Assembly (NCBI GenBank): GCA_037976565.1
Contig: CP137681.1
Span: 29,950,707 to 30,014,706 of the forward strand
Length of the DNA: 64,000 bases
Reading direction: 5' to 3'
DNA from: Mesocentrotus franciscanus
Lineage: Eukaryota; Echinodermata; Echinoidea; Camarodonta; Strongylocentrotidae
Below, piece after piece: positions 29,950-41,215 of this stretch. Each line of letters starts with the position of its first letter. The stretch's first letter is position 1. The notes below the pieces were generated by a model. The model did not search any database, was not told the origin of the DNA, and worked only from the letters and a program-made list of their open reading frames with translations. A program made the translations under genes and the position numbers.

Positions 29950-29955
29950 TTTATT
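29950..29955 (-). terminator. Candidate poly(A) signal, ISG12-like gene
   Basis: First AATAAA on the minus strand after the stop codon, giving a 3' UTR of about 460 nt. It lies just before the palindromic element at 29,685-29,881. No other support. Confidence 0.3.
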
Positions 29956-30412
29956 TACTATTTAAATGGATTAAGTTGTAGATTAAACATCGAGGATAAA
30001 CACATTCAAGCCAAATTATAACCAATAAATAAAAACATTAATTCGTAATTACACTGTAATGGTGTATTTTCATAGAACACATTGAACAAGCAGCTCAAAA
30101 GAACGCTTTGTATCAACCTGTAACATGCAGTTGAAAGTGTCCCAGGTCATATTTGTTCTTCAATAATGATCACAAGCAATACTATAAGGTGTCAAAAGAG
30201 GATAGTACAATTTAAAAAATGCCCTGCTCAGATGTCCGATTCCAGTATTCCACAGTCCACACCAACGCCATGCAATTTTAGGTTGTTTAAGAATCAGAAA
30301 ATAATAATGTTTGGCGGTCACTTTGAACGATTAGGGTGTCTTGTGATGTGCATGCCTTTCAAGTTTCAATAGTGTGTTGAATCTCGAACATGCACGACTT
30401 AACGAAGCAGGT

Positions 30413-30703
30413 TTAGAAGAGCTTTGTCAGCGCAGCGGCAACGGCAGCACCTCCAGCGCTCAAGGCAGCTGTAGTAGACGAGGCGAGTCCAGCGGCACCA
30501 ATGGATTGACACACCGCCACGGCGCTCCCAGCAGCCACTCCTCCACCTCCTGCTGCTGCGGCTGATGACATCATGCCTGCGGCGTAGGAACCAGTGGCGA
30601 TGCCTGCCCCAGTGAAGCCCACGACGCCTAGAACTGCCGGTATGCCTACGGCACCAACACCGGCACCTACAGCACCGACGACTATAGTCCCTATACTAGC
30701 CAT
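30413..30703 (-). CDS. ISG12/IFI6/IFI27-family small hydrophobic protein (96 aa)
   Basis: The protein starts MASIGTIVV and is Gly/Ala-rich and hydrophobic throughout. The family core is clear: GFTGAGIATGS, then AAGMMSSAAAAGGGGVAAGS, then QSIGAAGL, matching the ISG12 domain of vertebrate IFI6/IFI27. Family members are small proteins of mitochondrial or other internal membranes; in vertebrates they are interferon-induced and affect apoptosis and antiviral state. Whether that role holds here is unknown. The start is decided by sequence: the exon begins at 30728 after acceptor TGCGCAG, this is the first ATG in the spliced transcript, and the frame meets TAA upstream in exon 1. Ending in LTKLF, the protein has about the length of the bare family domain and no separate signal peptide. 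Confidence 0.88.
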   Translation of the reverse strand: MASIGTIVVGAVGAGVGAVGIPAVLGVVGFTGAGIATGSYAAGMMSSAAAAGGGGVAAGSAVAVCQSIGAAGLASSTTAALSAGGAAVAAALTKLF

Positions 30704-31351
30704 CCAATCGGTCGCTTCAGCACCCCGTCTGCGCAGGGACAATAATAATGATAATAATACATGTAATTAATTAATTAACCAGGAAGTGTAATAACTAAAA
30801 TAAGACATATTTAAACGCTTACAATGTCATTTCACATTAAATTACATTGTAGTTTGTACTGTACCATTCAAAATTGCAATCAAACTCAAATGACAAATGA
30901 TAATTTCCTGAGAATACACTGTTCATAAGACATCTAGACTCTAGCCTTCTAGGCCTAGTCTATGTTAGTTATTTAAATCCATTATTTTGCTCATTACGTG
31001 AATACAAAATATGAACAAAATAACTCCCTGAGCTGCGAAGCTGTGCAGCTCCCTACTATTACTAAATTTTACGTTAGTTTAGACCCCATTCTCACTCATT
31101 CCTAGGCCTAGACCGATCCAGGCTAGAGCGCGAGCTAGACCGATCCAGTGGATCGCTCCAGAGGTTCGCTTCGTTTTGTGTAGGCATAGAGGCTAGACCT
31201 CTACACAGAAATGATAATTATGCACAAAACACGTCAGCTTGTTTACTGGATGAAATATGAACCATTATTGCCATTGAGTTGATCTACCCATCTATCGCTG
31301 GTATTCGAAAAAAGACAAGAAAAGAAGAAGAAAAAAGAATTGATCGCTTAC

Positions 31352-31470
31352 CTGAAAAATTGTTACCACAATAATTAAGCTTCCAACAAAAGACACTTTC
31401 AGTAGGACTCGTCGGGTCTGTAATAGTGAACTAATACACTCTGTATACTCAAAGAGACTTGTTCTGCTGA
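31352..31470 (-). other. Non-coding exon 1 of the ISG12-like gene
   Basis: Strong donor TTTCAG|GTAAGC at 31352/31351. No ATG occurs between the TATA box and this donor, so the exon would be pure 5' UTR. It joins exon 2 at 30728 across a 623-nt intron (30729-31351). The 5' end is placed about 25-30 nt after the TATA box and is approximate. Confidence 0.6.
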
Positions 31471-32178
31471 ATCAGTATGTAGCCTATGCCAGATTTATAT
31501 AACCCTAAAGATCCCGTCCCAAGTCTTGTGTGACCCCCGGGTGTGACCAAGATAGCAGCTGGAAAGATATCAGCATTTTGAACAATCAGGCAGTTTAGTC
31601 TTTTTTTTGCAGACTCCTTTAGGAAATAACAGTTCTGAACGCGAAAAAAGAGAATCAATGTAACTTTTTTGGTCAGAATTGATACATTCATGCTGTACAG
31701 TGCTTTTATAAAAACAGATATAACTAATTCTTATTTAAATTCATTAATCTTCACAACTGCACCACACTAATCTATGCACAATAAACAAACCAAAGTATTG
31801 AATGCTCCTAGAATTACAGACTAGAAAACGAATAGTTGGGATTCCCCAAAGTCACAGACGGCGGGGATAACCCATGCATAGGCACGTAAATAGATGGGAA
31901 TCCCAAATGAGTTGCATGTCTGGTGAGGAGATAGATGACGTCATTATACCAAATTGCAATCGAGGGAGAAAGTATTTTGTAAATATTTAGTGCAGTGTTT
32001 CCACTCTCCCTGAAATTCAGGAAATTTCAGGAAATTAGGATTTTGTCAAGGAAATTGTCAGGAAATTTTATTGTGATGAGTGGAAAGTTGGAAACGGCAC
32101 TGATTCAGTGAATAATGCGAGAATGCGAGTTTGTGAAGTCATTGACCAGCACCTTTCATGTAATAATGATTGTCACAA
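31393..32178. repeat. Segmental duplication, copy A (ISG12-like promoter)
   Basis: Shares long colinear identity with 37172-38046: the exon 1 segment around GGGTCTGTAATAG, the block around AGACTCCTTTAGGAAATAAC, and the far end ending CCTTTCATGTAATAAT. Contains TATA box, exon 1 and upstream region of the ISG12-like gene. Confidence 0.85.
31493..31501 (-). promoter_or_regulatory. TATA box of the ISG12-like gene
   Basis: TATATAAAT on the minus strand, 140 nt upstream of the exon 1 donor. The block 31,590-31,730 just upstream is strongly conserved in the duplicate at about 37,405-37,545, which suggests a core regulatory region. An A-rich GAAAAAAGAGAA motif near 31,645 is only loosely like an IRF/ISRE site. 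Confidence 0.5.
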
Positions 32179-32565
32179 TGTGAATGGCTTTACGCCCCTC
32201 CGCCCCCCCCCCCCAACATCCATGCATACAATAGCTCAGAGAGGAATGCAGCTAGGCTGCAGTGCCCATGCACTTTAAATGGTTTACAGTGAAGGTGGGG
32301 TTGGACTGCACTGAATGCTTCACACAGGTGAAAGGTATGGTGCCGTGAGTGCGACTGAAGCTTGGTGTGGTATTAGATTGGAGGCTGTGCATGATGTGGT
32401 GTAAGAGATTGACTGATTGGAAGTCAGTTGTTGGAGGCACCAAGGAGAAGGCACACCCCTTGTGTATGTGCTGTTCTGTTAGGTAATGAAGGCATAACAG
32501 CGCTTTTCTAACTGCAGCTCCGGCATTTCAGGTCATGAGAAGTCTCCCTGATTCAACTCACTGAT

Positions 32566-32992
32566 TTAAGGAACTTAATTTCATTTACTATTAAATGTTG
32601 TACTGTCAGTTTAAAGATATGTCCCTTTTGTAGCCAACGTCAAATTCTGTAGAACTTTGTAGGAATTATGAATATGTCATGTATAATTTATGTCCTATCT
32701 GTGAAATTTAAACATATAGCAGTGTCCTGGTATTTAAATTATGCAAGGAAACCCGTTTACCTTCACTGTCAGACACTATTGAGTGACTGACTGACATCTT
32801 TTTTTCTTTGGTAATAACATACATAAAATGAGCTGAAACAGGTACATGAGCATTTGTCTACATGAGCATTTTGTCTACATCAACAACTCACTACTTGAAT
32901 GGCCAAAATTAAACTGATTGAATCTTTGTGCAGCACAAAACGTACGACCATTCGGTACAATTATAGGGTCTAAAAATCAGACTAATACTTAA
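32566..32992. repeat. Tandem duplication copy 1, with truncated family F element
   Basis: The 45-bp flank starting TTAAGGAACTTAATTTCAT and the following TTAAAGATA element both recur at 33,691. Family F here starts at 32,611 and loses its right third, ending at a TTAA. Confidence 0.65.
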
Positions 32993-33480
32993 AGGCCCTA
33001 TATGTCATCGAAATACAAATTTATTCCTGTTGGTGTGTAGTCCGCATACATCTCTTATTTTGGTATGTAAACTTCTGAATGTGTTTCATAGATTTTTAAA
33101 TATTTTTTGAAATATTTTTTTCAGACTTGCTAAGCTCCTCCCTAAAAATCCTCCAGATCTCATTCCCTTGTGACATCATCTGTCAGTCATCAATGTGCTA
33201 ACTTGAGAAAGTGGTATGTAACTTTGCCAAAGTTGACCACCTGTAACAATACAACAAAAAATAGCAACACTGATTAGTTGCTATGTCAGACATGTCAGAC
33301 TAAACTAATATCCCACAATAGACAATGGTATGTAATTTCCCCCAGCTCACACGCACATAATTATAGAATTGCATGCTGTCATGTCATGTACAATATACAT
33401 CATCATTGCCTTTGTCTTCCTGGTTATGCTACAGCATGTCTGACATAGCAACTTTTATGTTGCTATTGTATCACGTATTT
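32989..33480. mobile_element. TTAA-associated element family I, rearranged copy
   Basis: Starts TTAAAGGCCCTATATG and contains TTTCATAGATTTTTAAATAT, CTGCTAAGCTCC-like and GCTATGTCAGACATG segments. Parts of the interior appear twice, in both orientations. Confidence 0.55.
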
Positions 33481-33494
33481 TTTTTTGGTTTAAT

Positions 33495-33694
33495 TTAAAG
33501 CCCCACCGCACTACTTGTAGCTACTTGCTCCCTCTATATAGAAAACAATGCATGCCTAAGCGGTGCCCGTTGGTCCCCCATGATCCTCTTTTTCTTATGT
33601 TAATTGAGAGCTGAGTTGATGAGATAACCACCTGTCAGTGACCACGCTGGGAGGTCTAATCCCTCCCGGCCAAACAAGTGCAGACAGGCTTTAA
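33495..33694. mobile_element. TTAA-ended element family H
   Basis: TTAAAGCCCCACCGCACTAC and TGCAGACAGGCTTTAA; about 200 bp; second copy at 57,297. Confidence 0.7.
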
Positions 33695-34273
33695 GGAACT
33701 TAATTTCATCTACCATTAAATGTATGTATTGTCAGTTTAAAGATACTATGTCCCTTTTGCAGCCAACATCAAATTCTGTAGAACTTTGCAGGAATTATGA
33801 ATATGTCATGTATGTCCTATCTGTGAAATTTAAACGTTAGCAGTGTCCTAATATTCAAATTATGCAAGGAAACCCGTTTACTTGCTAGACTTCACTGTCA
33901 GACACTATTGAGTGACTGACTGGCTTTTTCATCTTTGGTAATAACATACATAAAATGAGCTGTAAAGGGTACATGAGCATTTGTCTACATCAATAACCCA
34001 CTTCTTGTAATGGCCAAAATTAAACTGATTGAATCTTTGCGCAGCATAAAATATACGACCATTCGGTACAATGGTCTGAAAATCAGACTATTACTTACTG
34101 GCTCTATAGCTCCTAAGTCGATTCGACAACTAATAGTCGTTATTTTCCCACTTAAAGACATTTTCAAGGCCCCTTTTTTTTAGGGAAGTTCTAAATTAGT
34201 ATTGTCTTTCAAATGCCATTGGAATTTAACCTTTTCATTTATTTGGCCTGCAAATGGGATATAGTACCTTTAA
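33691..34273. repeat. Tandem duplication copy 2, with complete family F element
   Basis: Same 45-bp flank, then family F from 33,737 to 34,273: TTAAAGATACTATGTCCC at the left and GATATAGTACCTTTAA at the right. Confidence 0.7.
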
Positions 34274-34517
34274 AGCAAAATATAAGGACAAGCATAATTA
34301 TCATGAAACCAAATTCCATGCACTAAGGAAGTTAGGTATGTATTGACTAAGAATTAATTATTTTAGCAAGAATGCAAGTTTGAAGATGCCTATAGTAGAG
34401 GATATTTCAAATGTATTTTATTTTCATAATCTAAGAAGATATATAGAAAATATTCCTGTATTAATTGTTATTTCTGGGAAGTCTACCAGATAATTTTTTT
34501 GAGAATTATTAAAGAAA

Positions 34518-35088
34518 TTAAAGCCCAAGTCCACTCCGATTTTCAAAAATTATAACATGTTGTAAATAAATCAAAGGTTAAAACTGCCAAATATCACGGG
34601 CGTACTTCAATCAGGTGATTTTTAAGAGCGATTTTTGTTTCGGGTATTTCGAGCAAAACATTTATATTGCTGTACGGATGTGACGTATGCTCCTCACAAC
34701 GAAAGTGCCAGCGGTATACATTCTGACAATAGGCTATTTTCGTAATGTAACCATTTAATGCATACGTCTTTGTGATGCCTCTATACAAACTATTTCATTC
34801 ACCTGATAAGAATAATAGTGTTTCATTATTCTTATCAGGTGAATGAAATAGTTTGTATCGAGGCACTTCACTAAGACGTATGCATTAAATTTGGTTACAT
34901 TACGAATCTGTGTTGTGAGGACCCTACGTCACAACCGACTCGATCATTAACTTGTTTTTTGCTCATTAAAAAAAATTATTAAAAATAAATCTGAGCACCA
35001 TTTTCCAAAACCAAGTTATATTTGGGCTTTTTAGATTTTTGTCTATCTAATCAGCTCAACTTTTCAGTGGAGTGGACTTGTACTTTAA
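34518..35088. mobile_element. TTAA-ended element family K with nested family C foldback
   Basis: Outer ends TTAAAGCCCAAGTCCACTCC and GGAGTGGACTTGTACTTTAA are inverted repeats. A family C copy at about 34,730-34,908 lies inside, itself a near-perfect hairpin around ATTCTTATCAGGTGAATGAA. Confidence 0.7.
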
Positions 35089-35570
35089 GGTGTTTACTGA
35101 GGTTTTCCTTTTATTTATTATAAGGTGAATACATGTATATATTAAACCTAATTCACAAAGAGCCATGAGCCAATTTATATAACTTTTGAGCATAAATACC
35201 ATTGATGAAGTATGATAAAATACAGCACGTAATGGGATTATTTGTGTGAAAGTCAGCAGTAAGATTGCCAAGTGATTTTAGGCAAACTGTTTCATGATGT
35301 ATATTAATCTATTTTGTTTATATTGCACATTTAAAAAGTGCAAGGATAATCCTTAAGTTGTTTGAATTTAACCCTCCTCATAATAGGGACGAGCTGGGCT
35401 TATGTAGCCACTCTTCTTAGTTGGGCTTTTGTAGCCACCCCTGGCAGCTACACCTCAGAGTCACCGTTTGTTGCCAGTGATCGTAGCCACATCGCATTGA
35501 CGCTCGGCAAAAACTCGTCGTAGCCACTCATCATAGACAGACACATCGTACAGACACTCATCGTAGAAAC

Positions 35571-35571
<1 letters not shown>

Positions 35572-35654
<83 letters not shown>

Positions 35655-35655
35655 T
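35572..35655. repeat. (ATT)n microsatellite
   Basis: About 27 ATT units. Preceded (35,400-35,570) by imprecise GTAGCCAC repeats and followed by TTAGGCCAATCACAAT. Confidence 0.95.
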
Positions 35656-35735
35656 ATTAGGCCAATCACAATAGCACAATACAAGGACATTTTGACAGAT
35701 CATGCAAAATACATAAACAAAACAAGAGGAAAAGG

Positions 35736-35821
35736 GAGGGAGCAACATGTGGGCCAGGGCTCACAAAAGTGAAATTCAACACTATTACCCGGAGGCATGT
35801 GAGCCCTCACATGTTGCTCCC
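35736..35821. repeat. Short hairpin
   Basis: GGGAGCAACATGTG pairs with CACATGTTGCTCCC; AGGGCTCACA pairs with TGTGAGCCCT. Confidence 0.55.
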
Positions 35822-37171
35822 GAATAAACTTAGATATAACATAATATATTGACATACACACAATATTGCACTTTGTTTTTAAATAAAACATCTTAACTCC
35901 CCCTACTAGTACGGGAGCCAGGGGGGGGGTCAACCTAGCTGGAAAGGAAACCAATTATCATGTGCACAGATGTAAAGATCGCATATCTCCATATAACAAA
36001 TCGACCGTCTGGCATGTTCTAAGCGGTGGGTGTGGCCAAGGAGAGCCCCCTCCCAAAAAAAGCGGCCCTTTTGACGACAAATTAGTATTTTGTAAATAAT
36101 ATTGTAAGGAAACCTTGAACCACCATGTGTTTGGTGTCATATGAAAGAAAATTAAATTATCTACATTTTGATACCTATTTCAACGAAATTAAGATTAATT
36201 TACATAGCAAATTTAAGTTAAAAACATGATTTTTGGTGATTTTTTTCGAAATATTGAATTTTATCAAAAAAGATTATTTTCCATATATCAAAATTGGAGA
36301 GGTGCATTTTTCCATAACTTTCCAGGAATTTGCTTATGTACAATGACAATATCCTGTGCGAGGGAGAGGTTTATATATCTTTTCAATAAAAAGATATAGC
36401 AATCCAAAGTCATTGATTTGATTTCCACAAAAACAACATTTTTGCCCACATGTGTATTAACTGTATGCATATACGTGCATTAGTGTATTAAGGACCTATT
36501 TGGTGTGTTTACATCGAGTTTTGAAGATAACTTTTAACTAAAGCCTCTTATCACCATGTATTTGGTGTCAAAAGATGGATAATTAAAATACCTTCATCCT
36601 GATATCAATTTCAATGAGTGATGTAGTGTGTGAAATATAAATTTTGAGCCAAAAATGTGCTTTATTGTAGATATTCCTCTGATTTTGGCCAGTATCTCTG
36701 TATATTAACTAAACAAAAGTGATTAGACATTTAGTAGTGCAGAAAATTCAAAGGATTTGGAGCGCTGAGTGCAATTGATAAGTTCTTCTTCTGTACTCTG
36801 GGATGTTTCAGGAAATGTGGACATTGGCAGTTGCCTTCCCCCAGGTGCGGATCCAGGGGGCCCGGGGCCTTGCCCCGCCCAAAAAGAGAGAGATAGAGAA
36901 GGAAAAGAAGGGAAATGAAAAAGAAGAGAGAAAGGGAAAGAAAGAAGAGGAAGTGGGAAAGAAAAGGGGGAAATAGGAGATCGGGGGCGAAATGGCCTTG
37001 CCTCCCAGGTTGTTGCCTCCCCCAAGCAACTACAAAAAAGAGAGAAGGAAGGAAAGGGAAAGAAAAAAAGGAAAAAAAGGAGATAAAGGGAATGAAATAA
37101 AGAGGACGAAGAAAATTTGTACCACAACACAAGGCCCAATGCCAAGGCACAGGGGACTCAAGGCACAATAT
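35822..37171. other. No gene seen; direct repeat and purine tract
   Basis: Two imperfect direct repeats (around 36,111-36,190 and 36,540-36,620, each with CACCATGT then TTTGGTGTCA). A CAGGTGCGGATCCAGGGGG motif near 36,842 resembles a hAT end and leads into a GA-rich tract to 37,100. Confidence 0.4.
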
Positions 37172-38046
37172 ACACTTTCACTGTTTCAGTAGCACTCGCC
37201 GGGTCTGTAATAGCTCTGGTATAGGCAAGAGGCCTGCTCTGTTTATCAATGTGTATATTGCTGAATATAACACTAAACAAGATTCCGTCCCAAAGCTAAG
37301 AAAATGGCGGGCTCCTTGGTTTGACAAATAATTATGCAATACAACGGCAGCTGAAAAGTTATCAGCATATATTTCGCAATCACGTGATTTTGAGCGATGC
37401 AGCCAGTTTAGTCTTTTTTGCAGACTCCTTTAGGAAATAACAGTTCTGAACGCTAAAAAAGAGAATCGACGTAACCCTTTTTGGTCTGACTTGATACGTT
37501 CATGCTGTAAAGTGCTTTTATAAAAACAGATGTAACTTATTCTTATTGAAATGTATTAATACTTCACAACTGCACCACACAATATGTGCACAATAAACAA
37601 ACCAAGTATTGAATGCTCCTTGAATTACAGACTAGATAACGAATAGGCGGGGAAAACCCAGATGGGAATCCCAATGAGTTGCACGTCTGGTGAGGAGATA
37701 GCTACATGACGTCATTATTTTCGTAATGTAACCAAATTTATCGTACCTGGCAACAACTATTACGTATGCAGTTTAGATTCTGTCTATTGAAATAAGTATT
37801 TTTTTTCTTCATGTGAATGAAATGGTTTGTAGGCCTACTCGAGGCACTTCACAAACACGTATGCATTAAATTTGGTTACATTACGAAAATGGCCTATTCA
37901 GTGCAGTGTTTCTATACTCTTCCTGAAATTTGTCAAGGAAATTTTCAGGAAATATTATTGTGATGAGTGGAAACACTGATTCCGTGAAGAATGCGAGGAA
38001 AATCAAGTTTGTGAAGTTATTGACCAGCACCTTTCATGTAATAATA
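37172..38046. repeat. Segmental duplication, copy B (orphan promoter)
   Basis: Second copy of 31393-32178, same orientation. Similarity stops abruptly at about 37,170, inside the exon 1 equivalent; the DNA beyond it shows no ISG12 coding sequence. This copy also contains a foldback element (about 37,715-37,903) missing from copy A, so that insertion came after the duplication. The TATA is changed to a TTATATTCAG-like sequence. Confidence 0.8.
37715..37903. mobile_element. Family C copy inside duplication copy B
   Basis: TTTCGTAATGTAACCAAATT to TTACATTACGAAAATGGCC. Absent from the equivalent place in copy A (about 31,945). Confidence 0.65.
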
Positions 38047-38069
38047 TTATAAGGAGAATCATCACTCAC

Positions 38070-38134
38070 TTTCTCTCTCTCTCTCTATCTCTTTCCTCTC
38101 CACCCGGCACCCCTCCCCTTTTTCTCTCCCTCCC

Positions 38135-38193
<59 letters not shown>

Positions 38194-38220
38194 TCTTCCT
38201 CCCTCCCACCCTCCCCCCCG
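38070..38220. repeat. (CT)n microsatellite with C-rich flank
   Basis: Interrupted CT repeat next to the end of duplication copy B. Confidence 0.95.
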
Positions 38221-39254
38221 TGTATCTCTTCGGTAACTGTTCCCTCAAAGCTGTACTTGAGTTATACATGTATTGTAGTTAACATGTTCTTATAAATCCT
38301 GCACGGTATAGAAATTCAGAAGATCTACAGTTGAATAAATGTCATGTGTAGGAGAAGAATTGAGAGTTAATTGTGCCCTTAAAAATAAAAGTAAGATTAC
38401 CAAATTGCTTATTAGAAATGTCCATATGCAATAGTGTCCTCAAAAGTACGGTGTAACAACTTGGTTCATTGCTCATCTGATTTAACATTTTCAACAATCT
38501 CTCTTTTTTTTAAATGATGCAAAGATTACATATCCCTTCACATCGCATCACATTCACACATTCTTATAAGAGAATGGAAAGAAAAAAAGGGGGGGGGGAT
38601 GCAATTTTTTAATGCATGTTTCTTTAGTAATAGCTTACACAAACAAGTGAAACGCTCTCGGCGGTCTCGCCTGCATTACGCAATTCAGCATTACGCAATT
38701 CGATATGATGAAAAATTGAGGTTGGGACATTATTTTTATAGGCAGGGTGGCCCATTTGCAGACCCCCGAAAATGAAATCCTCTGAATATAATAAGCATTT
38801 TGAAGTGAATATTGATTATGAATCATCAGAATAATTATTTACTGTATCATAAGAATACAATATAATGAGATTTAGTGTATGGGTAAGACTATAAATGTTT
38901 CAATGCTTGTCAGTAATTTACAAATAAAGTTATCTAATAAACTTTTTAAGAAAAGAGGATTTTTCAGCATTTTGTGTAAAAACAATTGGAAGGTAAAGCC
39001 CATCTACATCACATCACGTCTCATTAGCATAATGAGAACATTATTATGAGATATACTCCAATATATATTATCAAAACATCAATATTGTCACCTAGCTGTA
39101 ACTGATCATGTACATACTAGGCCTGGGATCGAATACTAAAATTACTATTAGAATATTCATGGGAAAGTACTCGAATGATTCGAATATTTACTTTCATGAA
39201 ATATGAACAAATAACAATTTATTTATTAATTCTCATATTAAATTTTGAGAACAT
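38221..39254. other. No gene seen
   Basis: AT-rich, unassigned. Confidence 0.5.
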
Positions 39255-39960
39255 AATCCAAGTCTACTGACCTAAAATGACCTTTGACCTTGACTTTGTG
39301 ACCTGGAATTTGTGTCACATGATTTGTGATACTTGATAGCCCTTGGGTACAAGTTTCATGGAATTTGAACAAACACTTTTGAAATTATGCTAAAATTTCA
39401 AAATCTTGATGTTGATGCCACAACAAAGTCTAAGTTTCCAGACCTGAAATGACATTTGACCTTTACTTTGTCACCTAAAAGACTAATAACATGATTGGTG
39501 ATACTTGATAACCCTTATGTTCAAGTTTCATGGAATAGGAATGTATACTTTCAAAATTATGATAACAATTAAAAAATCTTAGCCTGATGCCACAACATAG
39601 TTAAGTTTGTTGACCTGAAATGACCTTTGACCTTGACCTAGTGGGCTGAAATTCTACTCACATGATTGGGGATACTTGATAACCCTTTAGTCTAAGTTTC
39701 ATTGAATAAGAACTTATACTTTCAAAATTATATTACAAATTCAAAAACTTAACCTCAGGTTAAGTTTTTGATGATGATGCCACAACATAGTCTAAGTTTG
39801 TTGACCTGAAATGACCTTTGACCTTGACTTTGTGACCTGAAATTTTCCTCACATGATTGGGGATACTTGATAACCCTTTAGTCCAAGTTTCATTTAATAG
39901 GACCTTATACTTTCAAAATTATATTAACAATTCAAAAACTTTTGATGTTGACGCCGCCGC
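39255..39960. repeat. Tandem array of about 172-bp units with TGACCTTTGACCTTGAC
   Basis: Four units start at about 39,278, 39,450, 39,621 and 39,812. Each carries TGACCTTTGACC (one mutated), a CACATGATT block and CAAGTTTCAT. The right edge is a GCC run and CTACGCAGGCGAGACAAAAA. Confidence 0.8.
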
Positions 39961-40161
39961 CGCCGCCACCGGAAAAGCGGCGCCTATGTCTCGCTTTTTG
40001 CTACGCAGGCGAGACAAAAATTGGGTAAACTTTACCCGATATTTCGTATATTTCACCTTATACTGGGTTAAATTTTACCCAACAAACATGCATACATATT
40101 CCCTTTTATACTCAACATGGATGACATTCTTACCCAACTCTTTTAGAGTGGAAGCGATTAA

Positions 40162-40627
40162 AATTGCCGTTTGGTCTACAATCGGTTTGTTTACTACCCA
40201 AATGGTCTACCCCACCCCGCATATACTATCCAGTATCCACATGGTCTTACTGACCATTTAGGCTAATACCGGTAGTCATTTGGTCCAATCTCCAATAAGT
40301 CTAATTCCCATTTGGTCTAATTTCCAGTCGGTCCAATTCCCAGTTTGTCTAATGCCCATTTTTACTACTATCCATATTGTCTAATAATTTAATTATAAAT
40401 AATAATAATCATCATATGATTATTAGACCTAATATGGATGGTAAACAAGGTATTAGACTTATTAGGGATTAGACCAAATGACAATTAGCTTAAATGGTCA
40501 TTAGACCAAACGATAAGTAGACAAAATGATCATTAGACCATGTGGATAGTAGATGGACATGGTGTAGACCATATGGGAATAGACCAATTGGGTAGTAGGC
40601 AAACTGGTTGTAGACCAAACGGCAATT
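40162..40627. mobile_element. GGTCTA-repeat palindrome, full copy
   Basis: AATTGCCGTTTGGTCTACAA at the left and TTGTAGACCAAACGGCAATT at the right. Each arm is a string of about a dozen degenerate ~16-bp units containing GGTCTA (left) or TAGACC (right). Confidence 0.7.
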
Positions 40628-40895
40628 CACTGGCAATCAATTCCTACAATGAAAAGCAGACACACATATTGCATATTCCTGTCATTAGATAAGTTTTTAA
40701 TATATTGTACTGAAGATGACATAAATTCATTTGAAAACTCCTCCTCCTCCTCTCCATTGTTAAAGTACTAATTACCAGACATACATGTAGATAGGCTTAT
40801 TAAGGTGAAAAGCGTGATTAGTATTCGTAAAACTTTTGAAAATATAACGTGATGAAATTCTTCCAGTCATGAAGCAGCATCCATATGAATACATC

Positions 40896-40901
40896 TTTAT
40901 T
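40896..40901 (-). terminator. Alternative distal poly(A) signal
   Basis: AATAAA on the minus strand in a context that looks like the end of a long 3' UTR; another AATAAA is at 41003-41008. If it belongs to the zinc-finger gene, the 3' UTR would be about 7.5 kb and full of transposons. It may be unrelated. Confidence 0.15.
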
Positions 40902-41215
40902 ATACACAAAATGTACATATAAGATCCATGGAATTAGTATTCTCATAAAAAAATGTTACATCTATACATATGCATATATACACATATAAATCCACACATC
41001 CCTTTATTTACAATCTGTACAATTACAAAACAATTAGAGACATAATTAAAAGGCATCATGTTCAATTCAATAATGTTTTGTTCTACAACAAGTCGCAAAT
41101 CTCTGATTTCAGTCATTTTTCAATGAAAAATGCAGAGTTATAACAAAGGCATTAACCCTCAATCTTTCGACAATCTTTTAATATACACAGCGTAGGTATG
41201 GGTATCCGAACAGAG

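Noticed and set aside
31640..31652. Interferon-response element upstream of the ISG12-like gene
   Set aside because: The GAAAAAAGAGAA motif does not keep the GAAANNGAAA spacing and is changed in the duplicate; not claimed as a site.
36723..37168. Overlapping 140-codon minus-strand frames as a second ISG12 gene body
   Set aside because: They are C/T-rich low complexity with no ISG12 motifs; the second promoter has no coding exon here.
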